64,000 bases of DNA from Micromonospora rhizosphaerae. GTDB lineage: Bacteria; Actinomycetota; Actinomycetes; Mycobacteriales; Micromonosporaceae. This document shows positions 1-9,379 of the stretch, piece after piece. A program made the position numbers and the translations under genes. The notes under the pieces are model-generated. The model was not told the DNA's origin and ran no database searches. It saw only the letters and a list, made by a program, of their open reading frames with translations. Location of the stretch: the NCBI RefSeq assembly GCF_900091465.1, contig NZ_FMHV01000002.1, positions 6,758,001 to 6,822,000 on the forward strand. The letters are read 5' to 3'. How positions within the stretch are numbered: the stretch's first letter is position 1; each line of letters starts with the position of its first letter.

Positions 1-609
1 GCCGTCCCCGGCAACCACGGGCACCATGCCGTGCCGCCGCGCGGGCAGCACCGGGGGCAGCTCGTGCCGGCGCAGCGCGCCGTAGACCGGCACGCCGATG
101 TCGTCCAGGGCCTCCCGCAGCATCGCCTCGTGCCGGGGCGACGCCACCCGGTTGAGGATCACCCCGCCGAGCCAGAGCTGCTCGTCGTACGCCCGGAAGC
201 CGTGCACCAGGGCGGCCACCGACTGACCCATCGCGGCCACGTCCACCATCAGCACGACCGGGCTGCGCAGCGCGGTGGCGACCGCGGCGGTGGACTCGGT
301 CTCCGGGCGACCGGCGACCGAGTCGTAGAGGCCCATGGTGCCCTGCACGACGGCGATCCCGGCCCCGGCCGCGCCGTGCGCGAAGAGCGGGGCGACCCGC
401 TCCGGGCCGACCAGCCGCGGGTCCAGGTTGCGCCCCGGGCGGCCGGACGCCAGCCCGAGGTACGCCGAGTCCACCTGGTCCGGACCCACCTTGAAACCGG
501 CCACGTCGAGCCCCCGGCCGGCGAGGGCGGCGAGCAGGCCGATGGCGAGGGCCCCGGTGCCGTGCCCCGAGGACGGCGCGCTCAACACGACGCGCGGCAC
601 GACGGTCAT
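1..609 (-). CDS. cobB: Cobyrinate a,c-diamide synthase, N-terminal part (runs off the window)
   Basis: The first 203 codons of a cobyrinic acid a,c-diamide synthase (CobB/CbiA), which amidates side chains of the corrin ring using glutamine and ATP. The start reads MTVVPRVVLSAPSSGHG, where the family's N-terminal P-loop-like ATP site (SSGHGTG) lies at about residues 11-17, followed by a VGPDQVD motif and an LDPRL segment typical of the family. The ATG at 607-609 is preceded by a GAGGAG ribosome binding site. The glutamine amidotransferase domain lies outside the window. Two more cobalamin genes (cobD, cobQ) lie at 7.8-10.4 kb, so the pathway is split here. Confidence 0.9.
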   Translation of the reverse strand, partial: MTVVPRVVLSAPSSGHGTGALAIGLLAALAGRGLDVAGFKVGPDQVDSAYLGLASGRPGRNLDPRLVGPERVAPLFAHGAAGAGIAVVQGTMGLYDSVAGRPETESTAAVATALRSPVVLMVDVAAMGQSVAALVHGFRAYDEQLWLGGVILNRVASPRHEAMLREALDDIGVPVYGALRRHELPPVLPARRHGMVPVVAGDG

Positions 610-773
610 CAATCGACTCCTCGCAGGCGACGGACGTTCGCGGTGGGGTGGTGCGCGGCGGCGGACCCGGCCGAGCGATCCGCTCGCGTGACCATACCCG
701 TCCCCGCCGACAGGCGGCGGCCGCCGAGCGGCCCGATCGGGCCCGCGCAGGTCAGTGGCCCCGCTCATACGGG

Positions 774-785
774 TAGCCTCGTGCT
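774..785 (+). promoter_or_regulatory. -10 box of a leaderless promoter for the SURF1 gene
   Basis: TAGCCT at 774-779 is followed by exactly six bases and then the GTG start at 786, so transcription would begin at the start codon. There is no ribosome binding site. The same spacing recurs at several other genes in the window. Confidence 0.55.
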
Positions 786-1607
786 GTGTACCGGTTCCTC
801 CTGACCCCGCGCTGGCTGGGCATCCTGGCGCTGGCCCTGGTCGCCGCCGCGCTGATGGTCTTCCTCGGCAACTGGCAGCTGGATCGCTACCGGGGCCGGA
901 CGGCGATCAACGAGCGGATCGACGCCGGCGCGACCATGGCCCCCGCCCCGCTGCGGGACGCGGTGCCCGCCCCGACCGGCGGCCCGGGCACCGCCGGCCC
1001 GGCCCCCGCCGAGCAGGCGACCTATACCCCGGTGACCGCCACCGGCCGGTACGACACCGCCAATCTGATCCTGGTGCGCAACCGTACGGTCGACAGCCAG
1101 GTCGGCTTCGAGGTGCTGACGCCGCTGGTCCTCGCCGACGGCACCGCCGTGCTGGTGGACCGGGGCTGGATCCCGCCGGCCCCGGAGGGCGCCACCGTCC
1201 AGCCGCAGGTGCCCGCCGCCCCCGCCGGTGAGGTGACCGTCGCCGGCCGGGTGATGGCCAGCGAGAGCGGCGCCGGCCCGGTGGACCGGCGCGACGGCAA
1301 GCTGGAGGCCCGGCGGATCGGCGTCCCGCGGCTCGCCCGGGAGCTGCCCTACCCGGTGTACGGCGGCTACCTGCTGCTCGACGAGCAGACCCCGGCCGCC
1401 GACCCGGCCTTCCAGGCGGTGCCGATCGGGCACACCAACAACTGGCAGAACTTCGGCTACGTGGTGCAGTGGTGGATCTTCGCCGCCATGACACTGGTCG
1501 GTTACGGCTGGGGGGCCCGTAAGGAGGCGCGTCGGTTGGCCGGCCTGGACAAGCCGCGGCCGCCCGTCGACCGGGCCGCCGAACCGGCCCCCAGCGCCTC
1601 CGCCTGA
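786..1607 (+). CDS. SURF1 family protein (cytochrome oxidase biogenesis)
   Basis: A 273-residue SURF1-family membrane protein, a factor for assembly of cytochrome c oxidase. An N-terminal membrane segment lies at about residues 10-28, followed by the family hallmark GNWQLDRY, a large extracytoplasmic domain with VLVDRGWIPP, and a second membrane segment near residues 222-241 just after the conserved NNWQNF...VQWW motif. This two-helix topology is standard for the family. The C-terminal tail is Pro/Ala rich. The GTG start fits a leaderless transcript. It reads away from cobB and toward the DNA ligase gene. Confidence 0.9.
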   Translation: MYRFLLTPRWLGILALALVAAALMVFLGNWQLDRYRGRTAINERIDAGATMAPAPLRDAVPAPTGGPGTAGPAPAEQATYTPVTATGRYDTANLILVRNRTVDSQVGFEVLTPLVLADGTAVLVDRGWIPPAPEGATVQPQVPAAPAGEVTVAGRVMASESGAGPVDRRDGKLEARRIGVPRLARELPYPVYGGYLLLDEQTPAADPAFQAVPIGHTNNWQNFGYVVQWWIFAAMTLVGYGWGARKEARRLAGLDKPRPPVDRAAEPAPSASA

Positions 1608-1668
1608 CCGCCACGCGGGCACGGCGACGGCCGGGGACGCCCGCGCTCGCCGCGGTCGCCTGGGCCGG

Positions 1669-3261
1669 TCAGCCGGTGGGCCGGCCGGCGTGGATGGCCC
1701 CGACCGCGTCGATGCTGTCGGCCTCGGCGGCGGACTTGTCGTCGCGGTAGCGCACCACCCGGGCGAAGCGCAGCGCCATCCCGCCCGGATAGCGGCTGCT
1801 GCTCTGCACCCCGTCGAATGCGATCTCGACGACCTGCTCGGGGCGGACCCGGACCACCCAGTCGCCCCTCTCCACGGCCAGGTCGAGGAACCGCTCGGTC
1901 TGCCAGCGCAGCATGTCGTCGGTGAGGCCCTTGAACGTCTTGCCGAGCATGACGAACTCGCCGGTGCGCGGGTCGCGGGCGCCGAGGTGCAGGTTGGAGA
2001 GCCAGCCCTGGCGCCGGCCGCTGCCCCACTCCACCGCCAGCACCACCAGGTCGAGGGTGTGCCGCGGCTTGACCTTGACCCAGGCCGCTCCGCGCCGGCC
2101 GGCGTCGTAGGGGGCGTCCGGGTTCTTGACCACCACCCCCTCCTGGCCGGCGTCGACCGCGGCGGCGAAGGCCGCCCCGGCCTGCTCGGGCCCGTCCACC
2201 TCCATCCGCCCCACCAGCAGCGTCGGGTCGACCGCGCCGGCGAGCGCCGTCCACCGCTCCCGGCCGGGCAGGTCGATCAGATCCTCGCCGTCGAGGTGCA
2301 GCAGATCGAAGAAGTACGGCGTCAGCACGGTCTCGCCGGTGGTCTCGGCGGCGGCCAGCACGGCCGGGGCCACCGGGGTGCCGCCGGTGGTGCTCGGGGT
2401 GGTGCGCCGGGCGGCCCGGCTGGAGGTCTGCTGAAACGGCAGCGGGCGGCCGGTCTCGTCCAGCCCGATCGCCTCGCCGTCGAGCACCAGCTCCCGGGCG
2501 GGCAGCGCGCGCACGGCGGCGACCACCTCGGGCAGCCGGGCGGTGATCTCGTCCAGGCTGCGGGTGTAGACCGCGATGTCGTCGCCGGAGCGGTGGACCT
2601 GGATGCGGATGCCGTCGAGCTTGACGTCGACCACCGCCGGCGTGCCGGTCGCGGCGAGCGCCTCGTCCACCGACGGGGCGCTCTGCGCCAGCATCGGGGC
2701 GAGCGGACGGCCGACCTGGAGCCCGAACCCGGCCAGCGCGTCGGCGCCGCCGGAGAGCGCGGCGACCGCCACCGCGCGGAGGTCACCGGCGAGCAGCAGG
2801 GCCCGGCGGACGGCCGCCACCGGCACCTCGGCCGCCCGGGCCACCGCGTCGGCGAGCAGGCCGGCCTGGGCGCCCTGCCGCAGCTCGCCGCTGAACAGGC
2901 CGACCAGCAGCCGTTGCTCCTCGGCGGTGGCCGCGGCGAAGAGCCGGCCTAGCAGCTCCCGGCGGCGGGCCTGGGAACCGGCGCCGCGCACCGCCGCGAT
3001 CTCGTCGATCGCCGCGTCGACCGCGGCCACGGTCAGCGTCGGCTCGGCGGCCGGCGCGGGCAGGTCACGCAGGCTGGCGTAGCCCACGCCGGTCTGCCGT
3101 TGGCGCAGCTCACCGGCGAGATAGCCGGAGCCCGCCGGCACCTCGGCGGGGTCGAGCGCCCGGAGCGCGGCGGCGAGCAGCTCCACCTTGGCCCGCCGGC
3201 CACTGGTGGCGCCCACCGCGGCGGAGGTGGCCGCCAGGTCGAGGAACCGCACGAACCTCAT
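1669..3261 (-). CDS. ATP-dependent DNA ligase (LigB type)
   Basis: A 530-residue ATP-dependent DNA ligase of the actinobacterial LigB type, which seals nicks through a lysyl-AMP intermediate. The catalytic motif KLDGIR is visible with the nucleotidyl lysine at about residue 214. It is preceded by an all-helical N-terminal DNA-binding domain and followed by motif III ([12 protein letters not shown]), motif IV (EGVVVKNP), motif V (WVKVKP) and an OB-fold C-terminal domain. The chosen ATG at 3259-3261 gives [16 protein letters not shown], the usual family N-terminus; the frame stays open upstream but crosses the repeat cluster and is unlikely to be coding. The enzyme probably acts in repair, the NAD-dependent LigA being the replicative enzyme (family knowledge). 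Confidence 0.92.
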   Translation of the reverse strand: MRFVRFLDLAATSAAVGATSGRRAKVELLAAALRALDPAEVPAGSGYLAGELRQRQTGVGYASLRDLPAPAAEPTLTVAAVDAAIDEIAAVRGAGSQARRRELLGRLFAAATAEEQRLLVGLFSGELRQGAQAGLLADAVARAAEVPVAAVRRALLLAGDLRAVAVAALSGGADALAGFGLQVGRPLAPMLAQSAPSVDEALAATGTPAVVDVKLDGIRIQVHRSGDDIAVYTRSLDEITARLPEVVAAVRALPARELVLDGEAIGLDETGRPLPFQQTSSRAARRTTPSTTGGTPVAPAVLAAAETTGETVLTPYFFDLLHLDGEDLIDLPGRERWTALAGAVDPTLLVGRMEVDGPEQAGAAFAAAVDAGQEGVVVKNPDAPYDAGRRGAAWVKVKPRHTLDLVVLAVEWGSGRRQGWLSNLHLGARDPRTGEFVMLGKTFKGLTDDMLRWQTERFLDLAVERGDWVVRVRPEQVVEIAFDGVQSSSRYPGGMALRFARVVRYRDDKSAAEADSIDAVGAIHAGRPTG

Positions 3262-3297
3262 CCTGCCAGCCACCCCCGACACCGCGGTGGGATCCGG

Positions 3298-3363
3298 CCG
3301 GTGTTCCACTCCAGCTGCGCCGGTGTTCCACTCCAGCTGCGCCGGTGATCCACTCCAGCTGCG
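3298..3363. repeat. Three tandem 22-bp repeats upstream of the ligase gene
   Basis: Units at 3298-3319, 3320-3341 and 3342-3363 read CCGGTGTTCCACTCCAGCTG plus CG. The first two are identical; the third differs only by GTGATC for GTGTTC. They lie 37 bp upstream of the ligase start. Confidence 0.9.
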
Positions 3364-3424
3364 GCAAACCGCGGCATCCGGCCCGCCGGACCCGACCACC
3401 TGCCGCAACCGGAGTGGATCACCG
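3343..3424. repeat. Inverted repeat pairing the third tandem unit with a distal copy
   Basis: The third tandem unit (3343-3356) is exactly inverted at 3411-3424 (GGAGTGGATCACCG). The match extends with mismatches to arms of about 25 bp (3343-3367 and 3400-3424) around a loop of about 32 bases. A cruciform or RNA hairpin could form here. Confidence 0.8.
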
Positions 3425-3475
3425 CCGCGGCGCGCGCCGCCGGTGGTCGGGCCGCCGCCGGCGAGCTGGTCCCGG

Positions 3476-3682
3476 TCAGGCCGAGACCGGCTCCTCGACC
3501 CGCAGCCCCCGGGCGCGGACCTCGTCGGCGATCCGGGTGAGCTGCGTGTCGAGCGCGACCAGTGCGGCGGAAAGCTCGCCGAGCTGGTCCTTGAGCGTGT
3601 CCTCGGGCCACGCGGAGACGTCGAGGTCCCCCAGAGCAGTGACGGCGGCCTGGAGCCGGGCCATCTCATCGTTCGTACGCAT
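3476..3682 (-). CDS. Small hypothetical protein, helical
   Basis: A 68-residue reading frame ([14 protein letters not shown]...) with strong helical heptad character and acidic C-terminus. I do not recognise a family; the alternation of Leu/Ala and '[14 protein letters not shown]' loosely recalls the N-terminal helices of DUF222/HNH (13E12-type) proteins, so a truncated remnant is possible. The ATG at 3680-3682 follows a TAGCCT box with seven intervening bases, consistent with a leaderless message. It is followed directly by the repeat cluster ahead of the ligase gene. Confidence 0.5.
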   Translation of the reverse strand: MRTNDEMARLQAAVTALGDLDVSAWPEDTLKDQLGELSAALVALDTQLTRIADEVRARGLRVEEPVSA

Positions 3683-3757
3683 GTTCGAAAGGCTATAACA
3701 CCCCTGCGCCCGACACACCGCAAACTTCGACATCAGCCCGGAAGTTACGGCTCCGGC

Positions 3758-5134
3758 CTAACTCCGGTTCGCGCCCGCCGCGGCGACCTTGGCCAGCAGC
3801 AGCGCCTCGGCCAGGCAGACCCGGGCGAACTCGCCCAGGTGCAGGCTTTCGTTCGGCCCATGCGCCCGGGAGTACGGATCCTCCACGCCGGTCACCAGGA
3901 TCGCCGCCCGCGGGAACATCTCCTGGAAGGTGGCGATGAACGGGATCGAACCGCCGACGCCCATGTCGATCGGGTCGGTGCCGTCCCACGCGGTCCGGAA
4001 CGCCGAGCGCGCCGCGTCGAACATCGGCCCGGTGGCGTCGATGACGCAGGGGTCGCCGTCGTGCTCGAAGGTGACCGCCACCTGGGCGCCCCACGGCGCG
4101 TGCTGCTCCAGGTGGGCGGTCAGCGCCGCGTACGCCTTCTTCGGGTCGTCGCCGGGCGCCAGCCGTACGCTCAGCTTGGCCTTGGCGGCCGGGACCAGCG
4201 CGTTCGGCGCCTCCCCGGTGGCTGGCGCGTCGATGCCGAGCACCGCGAGGGCCGGCTTGGTCCAGAGCCGGTCGGTGATCCGGCCGGTGCCGATGAACTC
4301 GACCCCGGTGCCGAGTCCGGCCTCGGCGCGGAACCGGTCCTCCGGGTAGTCGACGCTGGCGCCCTCCCGACCGACCAGGCCCTCGACGGCCACGTTCCCG
4401 GCATCGTCGTGCAGGGTGGCGAGCAGCTTCGCCAGCGTGGTGAGGGCATCCGGCACGGCCCCGCCGAACATGCCGCTGTGCACCGCGTGGTCGAGGGTGC
4501 GGACCTCGACGAAGCAGTTGACGATGCCGCGCAGCGAGGTGGTCAGCGCCGGCACGCCGATGTCCCAGTTGCCGGAGTCGGCGATCACGATGACATCCGA
4601 GGCGATTTCCTCGCGGTGCTCCTCCAGCAGCTGCTCCAGCGAGTCGGAGCCGAACTCCTCCTCGCCCTCGATGAAGAGGACCACGCCGACCGGGAGCCGG
4701 TCGCCGAACGCGCGCAGCGCCGCGACGTGCGCCATGATGCCGGCCTTGTCGTCGGCGGCGCCGCGACCGTAGAGGCGGCCGTCCCGCTCGACCGGCTCGA
4801 ACGGGTCGGATTCCCACAGCGAGCGGTCGCCGACCGGCTGGACGTCGTGGTGGGCGTAGAGCAGCACGGTGGGCGCGCCGGGCGGGGCCACCTTCTTCCC
4901 GATCACCGCCGGCTGACCGCCGCGACGCACGATCTTGACGTCGAGGTCGCAGCCGCGCAGGAGCTCGGCCACCGCCTCGGCGGAACGCTCCACGTGCGAG
5001 TGGTCGAAGCCATCGAAGGCAATGCCCGGGATGCGGACGAGGCGTTCGAGGTCGGCACGGACTCCGGGCAGCTCACGCTCGACGGCGGCCCGCACCTCGG
5101 ACTCGGACATGATCGGTGTGGTCATGACCGGCAT
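3758..5134 (-). CDS. M20 family dipeptidase
   Basis: A 458-residue zinc metallopeptidase of the M20/M25/M40 family (carnosinase-like dipeptidases), expected to hydrolyse dipeptides in the cytosol. Metal-binding motifs are clear: YAHHDVQPVG, the bridging aspartate in YGRGAADDKAG, the catalytic glutamate in EGEEEFGSDS, and a C-terminal AHGPNES histidine. A dimerisation lid domain sits between them. The start is ambiguous: ATG at 5132-5134 has a weak AAGG upstream, and ATG at 5123-5125 (MTTPIMSES) is an in-frame alternative. It is separated by 13 bp from the kinase-like gene upstream and could be cotranscribed with it. Confidence 0.88.
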   Translation of the reverse strand: MPVMTTPIMSESEVRAAVERELPGVRADLERLVRIPGIAFDGFDHSHVERSAEAVAELLRGCDLDVKIVRRGGQPAVIGKKVAPPGAPTVLLYAHHDVQPVGDRSLWESDPFEPVERDGRLYGRGAADDKAGIMAHVAALRAFGDRLPVGVVLFIEGEEEFGSDSLEQLLEEHREEIASDVIVIADSGNWDIGVPALTTSLRGIVNCFVEVRTLDHAVHSGMFGGAVPDALTTLAKLLATLHDDAGNVAVEGLVGREGASVDYPEDRFRAEAGLGTGVEFIGTGRITDRLWTKPALAVLGIDAPATGEAPNALVPAAKAKLSVRLAPGDDPKKAYAALTAHLEQHAPWGAQVAVTFEHDGDPCVIDATGPMFDAARSAFRTAWDGTDPIDMGVGGSIPFIATFQEMFPRAAILVTGVEDPYSRAHGPNESLHLGEFARVCLAEALLLAKVAAAGANRS

Positions 5135-5147
5135 CGTATGCCCGGCC

Positions 5148-5891
5148 TTACCCGACGCACCTCCCGAGCCCGTCCCGCCCCTCAGGATCCGCGCAGTTTC
5201 CGAGCAGGCGTGGCCTCGGCGGCCCCGGCTCCAACACCGTGTTGGACCGGTCGAGGCCCGGGGCGGCGGTGCGGTGCACGTAGTAGTGGGCTGCGTCGTG
5301 CGGCAGGGTGGGGGCGCCGTCGACCACCAGGTCCGCCGCGTTTTCCGTGCCGTCGGCGGCGAAGTGCGCGCGTTCCCCGGCATGCCAGCGGCGCAGCTCG
5401 GGCAGGATCTCCGGCCCGTCCCGGGTGAGCGCCCGGGACAGCCGCAGCTCCGCCGGCGCGGTGACGAAGACCGACAGGGTCAGCTCCGGGCGGATCGCCG
5501 CCCGCGCCGCGCTCACCCCCTCGACGATCAGCACCGGCGCGACCGGCACCGGCACCTCCCGGTCCAGGAAGCACCGCCGCACCCAGCTGTACCGGCGGTA
5601 CGCCCCCGGCCGGCCGGCCCGCACCGGCGACAGCACCCACTCCTCCAGCCGCGGCCAGAAGGTGAGCTGGTCGTCCCAGCCGTCGAGCAGGTCGTCGGTG
5701 CACATGATCGGGGGCCGCGCGCCGCCGGGCAGGGCGGCGAGGGCGTCCGCGAGCCGCGTCGCGAAGACGCTCTTCCCCGCGCCGCTCGGCCCGTCGACCG
5801 CCACCAGCCGGGTACGCCCCAACCGCGCCGGCCCGGCCAGCACCCACCGGGCCAGCCCGGCGTACGCCTCGACCACTGCCACTGGACTCAC
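5148..5891 (-). CDS. Uridine-kinase-like P-loop NTPase
   Basis: A 247-residue P-loop protein of the uridine kinase/AAA group. The Walker A motif GPSGAGKS lies at residues 34-41, a Walker B-like LIVEGVSA near residue 120, and a DD pair (MCTDDLLDGW) follows the P-loop as in nucleoside kinases. The substrate is unknown; nucleoside phosphorylation is the family expectation only. The GTG start overlaps the stop codon of the PadR gene (GTGA), so the two are probably translated together. The last 25 residues look like low-complexity extension. Confidence 0.75.
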   Translation of the reverse strand: MSPVAVVEAYAGLARWVLAGPARLGRTRLVAVDGPSGAGKSVFATRLADALAALPGGARPPIMCTDDLLDGWDDQLTFWPRLEEWVLSPVRAGRPGAYRRYSWVRRCFLDREVPVPVAPVLIVEGVSAARAAIRPELTLSVFVTAPAELRLSRALTRDGPEILPELRRWHAGERAHFAADGTENAADLVVDGAPTLPHDAAHYYVHRTAAPGLDRSNTVLEPGPPRPRLLGNCADPEGRDGLGRCVG

Positions 5892-6418
5892 GCCGGCTCG
5901 ACCGGTTCGCCCAGCATCTCGGCCAACCAGCGCAGCTCCGCCCGGCTGGTGGCGCGTGCGATGGTCAACAGCCCGCGCCGGTACGGATCGTCCAGCGCCT
6001 CGGCGCGCACGGGCCGGTCGCCGTCGTAGAAGAAGCTGCTCGGCGTACGGAGGAAAGCCAGCCGCCGGCGGAGCACCCGCTCCCGGGCGGCCGGATCGTC
6101 GAGGTGCCGCAGGAAGGCGAGCAGGGTGAACCAGCGGTTCTCGTCGCTGATCTCCAACTCGTCCGGCTCACGCAGTCGGCGGTCCAGCTCGGCCCGGCCC
6201 GCGTCGGTCAGCACCAGCGTCTGCCGGGGGGCCGCGCCCGCCCCGGGCTCCGGGCGCCGGGTCAGCAGGCCCGCCCGCTCCAGGCGCTTGATCGCGGGAT
6301 AGAGCGTGCCGTCGGCGATCGGTCGCACGTGCCCGGTCAGGTGGGCCACCCGGCGCTTGAGGTCGTAGCCGTGCAGGGGTCGCTCGGCGAGGAAGCCGAG
6401 GATCGCGAGTTCGAGCAC
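5888..6418 (-). CDS. PadR family transcriptional regulator
   Basis: A 176-residue PadR-type repressor: an N-terminal winged helix (LELAILGFLAERPLHGYDL and DGTLYPAIKRLERAGLL) followed by a helical C-terminal dimerisation domain of the PadR-s1/Vir_act_alpha_C kind. The GTG at 6416-6418 starts exactly at the conserved LELAILG block. It is divergent from an alpha/beta hydrolase gene, and a palindrome fitting PadR operators lies between them, so it probably represses itself and the hydrolase. Its stop overlaps the start of the kinase-like gene. Confidence 0.88.
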   Translation of the reverse strand: MLELAILGFLAERPLHGYDLKRRVAHLTGHVRPIADGTLYPAIKRLERAGLLTRRPEPGAGAAPRQTLVLTDAGRAELDRRLREPDELEISDENRWFTLLAFLRHLDDPAARERVLRRRLAFLRTPSSFFYDGDRPVRAEALDDPYRRGLLTIARATSRAELRWLAEMLGEPVEPA

Positions 6419-6443
6419 TTCACCAGTATGCCCCCGTGGCGAG

Positions 6444-6463
6444 ATACCTAGATGCCGAGGTAT
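6444..6463. promoter_or_regulatory. Putative PadR operator
   Basis: ATACCT at 6444-6449 and AGGTAT at 6458-6463 form perfect 6-bp arms around an 8-bp spacer. This is the shape of PadR-family operators, and it lies between the divergent PadR and hydrolase starts, just upstream of the hydrolase ATG at 6473. Confidence 0.6.
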
Positions 6464-6472
6464 TGTCTCGCC

Positions 6473-7249
6473 ATGTTCGCGACGACGGTGGGCCCCGACG
6501 GGGCCCGGATGCGCTGGGTGGAGATGCCGGGGATCGAGCCGGCTCGGGTGTACGTGCACGGACTGGGGGCGACGGCTCCGCCGTACTTCGTCGCGGCGGC
6601 GAGCCGCCCCGAGCTCACGGGCCACCGGTCCCTCTTCGTCGACCTGCTCGGCTTCGGGCTGAGCGACCGGCCCGCCGGCTTCGACTACACGCTGACCGGA
6701 CACGCGGAAAAGCTGGCCACGACGCTGGACGCGGCCGGGGTGCGGGCGGCGCACGTGGTCGCGCACAGCATGGGCGGCGCGGTCGCGATCGCGCTCGCCC
6801 ACCACCGGCCCGATCTGGTCGGGCGGCTGGTGCTGATCGAGGCGAACCTCGACCCGAACCCGGCGCCGACCGCCGGCAGCAGCGGCGTCGCCCGCTACAC
6901 CGAGTCGGAATTCCTCTCCGGCGGCTTCGAGGAGACGCTTCGCCGGGTCGGGCCGCACTGGGCCGCCACCATGCGGCTCGCCGACCCGGTGGGCCTGTAT
7001 CGCACTGCGGTCGGCCTGGTCGCCGGGACCCGGCCGACGATGCGCCGGATGCTGGAGCGGCTGCCGATGCCCCGGACCTTCCTGCAGGGCGGGTTGACCG
7101 GCCCGGTCGCGGACCAGGTCGGCCTCGAGGCCTCCGGGGTACGGGTGGTGACGATCCCCGGCGCCGGGCACAACGTCATGCTGGACGCGCCGGTCGAGTT
7201 CGCCCGCGCGACGGCCGCCGCCCTCGCCGACCAGCCGGTACCCGCCTGA
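6473..7249 (+). CDS. Alpha/beta hydrolase
   Basis: A 258-residue alpha/beta-hydrolase fold protein. The oxyanion-hole segment VHGLGA, the nucleophile elbow AHSMGG (Ser about residue 99) and the C-terminal GAGHNVMLDAP with the catalytic histidine are all present. Substrate cannot be told from sequence. An in-frame ATG at 6452 lies inside the palindromic operator, so the ATG at 6473 with GAGG upstream is preferred. It is divergent from the PadR gene and probably controlled by it. Confidence 0.85.
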   Translation: MFATTVGPDGARMRWVEMPGIEPARVYVHGLGATAPPYFVAAASRPELTGHRSLFVDLLGFGLSDRPAGFDYTLTGHAEKLATTLDAAGVRAAHVVAHSMGGAVAIALAHHRPDLVGRLVLIEANLDPNPAPTAGSSGVARYTESEFLSGGFEETLRRVGPHWAATMRLADPVGLYRTAVGLVAGTRPTMRRMLERLPMPRTFLQGGLTGPVADQVGLEASGVRVVTIPGAGHNVMLDAPVEFARATAAALADQPVPA

Positions 7250-7395
7250 CGACCTCCCCGGCTCGTGCGGGGACGCTCCGGTCGGGCAGGAGTGGCGGCT
7301 CTCCCGGGTCGGGTCCCCCGTCGGTTTGGTTCTGCCCGCTTCACCGGGCGGGCCGCCGTTGCCGGCGAGACGATCGGGAGGTGCCGCATGACGTG

Positions 7396-7797
7396 ATGAG
7401 CCCGGGCGTGGACGCCCTGCTGGAACAGGCCCGGGCCGGTCTCCGCCGGCTGACGCCGCACGAGACGGTCGAGGCGGTCCGCGCGGGCGCGCTGCTGGTC
7501 GACACGCGTACCGAGGCGCAGCGCCGCGAGCAGGGCGAACTGCCCGGCGCCATCGTCATCGACCGGACCGTGCTGGAGTGGCGGCTGGACCCGGCCAGCG
7601 CCTGGCGGATCCCCGAGGCGACCGGGTACGACCGGGAGATCGTGGTCGTGTGCCGGGAGGGATACAGCTCCAGCCTTGCCGCGGCGGGCCTCCAGGCGCT
7701 CGGGCTGCGCCGGGCCACCGACATGATCGGCGGCGTATACGCCTGGCGGGAGGCGGGAATGCCGATGTCCAACCGCCCCGCCGACGTCCGCTACTGA
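7396..7797 (+). CDS. Rhodanese-like domain protein
   Basis: A 133-residue single rhodanese domain, a sulfurtransferase fold that carries persulfide on a cysteine. The active loop CREGYSS contains the catalytic Cys at about residue 86; LLVDTRTEAQR and LPGAIVID are conserved family segments, and GGVYAWREAGMPM is the usual C-terminus. GGGAGG lies at 7376-7381; GTG at 7393 is an alternative start. It stands alone, convergent with cobQ. Confidence 0.88.
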   Translation: MSPGVDALLEQARAGLRRLTPHETVEAVRAGALLVDTRTEAQRREQGELPGAIVIDRTVLEWRLDPASAWRIPEATGYDREIVVVCREGYSSSLAAAGLQALGLRRATDMIGGVYAWREAGMPMSNRPADVRY

Positions 7798-7837
7798 CGG
7801 TTCCGCCGGCGCTGCCGGCTGAATCGGCCGGGGGTGG

Positions 7838-9379
7838 TCAGGCCGGTGGGGCGCCGGGTGGGATGAAGGGCAGGCCGACGGGCGGCCCGGACTCGATCAG
7901 GCGCCAGAGGGCGTCGGTGTCCAGGTGTTCCTCGACGAGATCGCCGAGCAGGTCCAGGGTCCGCTCGCGGGCGGCGGCGAACGCGGTGTCCGGGGCGACC
8001 CGGAAGCCGGTCCGTCCGGCAAGCCGGGCCACCTCGGTGAGGAACCGGCGGCGGAACCCGTCCGACTCGAAGGCCCCGTGCCAGTGGGTGCCGTGCACCG
8101 CGCCGAGCCGGGCACCCTCGCCGCCGCCGTCGGCGTAGCTGAGCAGTGGCGGCAGGGTCGGGTCGGCGGCGGAGACGTAGCCGTGGTGGATCTCGTAGCC
8201 GCGCACCGGGACATCGCCGGCGGCCGTGCCGGTGGACTGGCGGACGGTCTTGCGCGGGTCGAAGGTGATCTCGATGGGTAGCAGTCCCAGCCCGGGGACG
8301 CTCCCCTGGCGGCTCTCCACCGGATCGTGGATGGCCCGGGCGAGCATCTGGAAGCCGCCGCAGATGCCGAGCATCGGCTTGCCGGCGGCGGCGTGCGCGA
8401 CCACGGCGTCGGCGAGTCCGGTCTCGCGGAGCCAGGCCAGGTCGGCCACGGTCGACCTGGAGCCGGGAAGCACCACCAGGTCGGCGGCGGCCAGTTCGGC
8501 GGGCTCGACGGTCAGCCGGACCCGGACGCCGGGCTCGGTGGCGAGCGCCTCGACGTCCGTGGCGTTGCTGATCCTGGGCAGCCGGACCACGGCGACGTCC
8601 AGCCAGTCCGTGCCGTGCGGGGCGGCCGGTCGACCGAGCACCCGGCCGTAGGCGAGCGAGTCCTCGGCGTCCAGCCAGAGGTCCAGCTCCCAGGGCAGCA
8701 CCCCGTACGTCGGGCGGCCGGTCACCCGGTGCAACATGTCCAGCCCCGGCTGGAGCAGCCCGAGGTCGCCGCGGAACTTGTTGATCACGAAGCCGGCGAT
8801 CAGCGCCTGGTCGGCCGGGTTGAGCAGGGCGACCGTGCCGAACATCGAGGCGAAGACGCCGCCGCGGTCGATGTCGCCGACCACGATCGTGGGCAGTCCG
8901 GCGTGCCGGGCCAGCCCCATGTTGACGTAGTCGCCGGCCCGCAGGTTGATCTCCGCCGGGCTGCCGGCGCCCTCACAGATCACCACGTCGTACGCCGCTC
9001 GCAGTTCGGCGAGCGCGGCGAACGCGGTCTCGGTGAGCCGGGGCCGCAACGAGCGGTAGTTGCCGGCGGTGAGGGTCTCGACGGCCTCGCCGAGCAGCAC
9101 CACCTGGCTCGCGTGGTCGCTGCCCGGCTTCAGCAGCACCGGGTTGAACCGCAGGTCCGGAGCGAGCCCGCAGGCGGCCGCCTGCATCGCCTGCGCCCGA
9201 CCGATCTCGCCGCCGCGCCCGTCGGGCCCGACCACCACCGCCGAGTTGTTGGACATGTTCTGCGCCTTGAACGGCGCCACCTTCACGCCCCGACGGTGCA
9301 GCCACCGGCAGATGCCGGCGGTGAGCACGCTCTTGCCGGCATCCGAGGTCGTGCCGGCGACCAGCAGCCCGCCGCTCAC
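7838..9379 (-). CDS. cobQ: Cobyric acid synthase
   Basis: A 513-residue cobyric acid synthase that amidates four corrin side chains with glutamine and ATP. The N-terminal dethiobiotin-synthetase-like ATPase begins [17 protein letters not shown] (P-loop about residues 10-17) and FKAQNMSNN; the C-terminal class I amidotransferase has the nucleophile in [10 protein letters not shown] and a late GTHWHG histidine. GTG at 9379 overlaps the cobD stop (GTGA) and gives the canonical N-terminus; GTG nine bases upstream is possible but less likely. It is coupled to cobD. Confidence 0.95.
   Translation of the reverse strand: MSGGLLVAGTTSDAGKSVLTAGICRWLHRRGVKVAPFKAQNMSNNSAVVVGPDGRGGEIGRAQAMQAAACGLAPDLRFNPVLLKPGSDHASQVVLLGEAVETLTAGNYRSLRPRLTETAFAALAELRAAYDVVICEGAGSPAEINLRAGDYVNMGLARHAGLPTIVVGDIDRGGVFASMFGTVALLNPADQALIAGFVINKFRGDLGLLQPGLDMLHRVTGRPTYGVLPWELDLWLDAEDSLAYGRVLGRPAAPHGTDWLDVAVVRLPRISNATDVEALATEPGVRVRLTVEPAELAAADLVVLPGSRSTVADLAWLRETGLADAVVAHAAAGKPMLGICGGFQMLARAIHDPVESRQGSVPGLGLLPIEITFDPRKTVRQSTGTAAGDVPVRGYEIHHGYVSAADPTLPPLLSYADGGGEGARLGAVHGTHWHGAFESDGFRRRFLTEVARLAGRTGFRVAPDTAFAAARERTLDLLGDLVEEHLDTDALWRLIESGPPVGLPFIPPGAPPA

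Noticed and set aside
3298..3424. CRISPR array
   Set aside because: The repeats are directly abutting with no spacers and no cas genes are nearby.
7250..7395. Riboswitch before the rhodanese gene
   Set aside because: Some hairpins are possible, but no SAM, cobalamin or other consensus could be matched.
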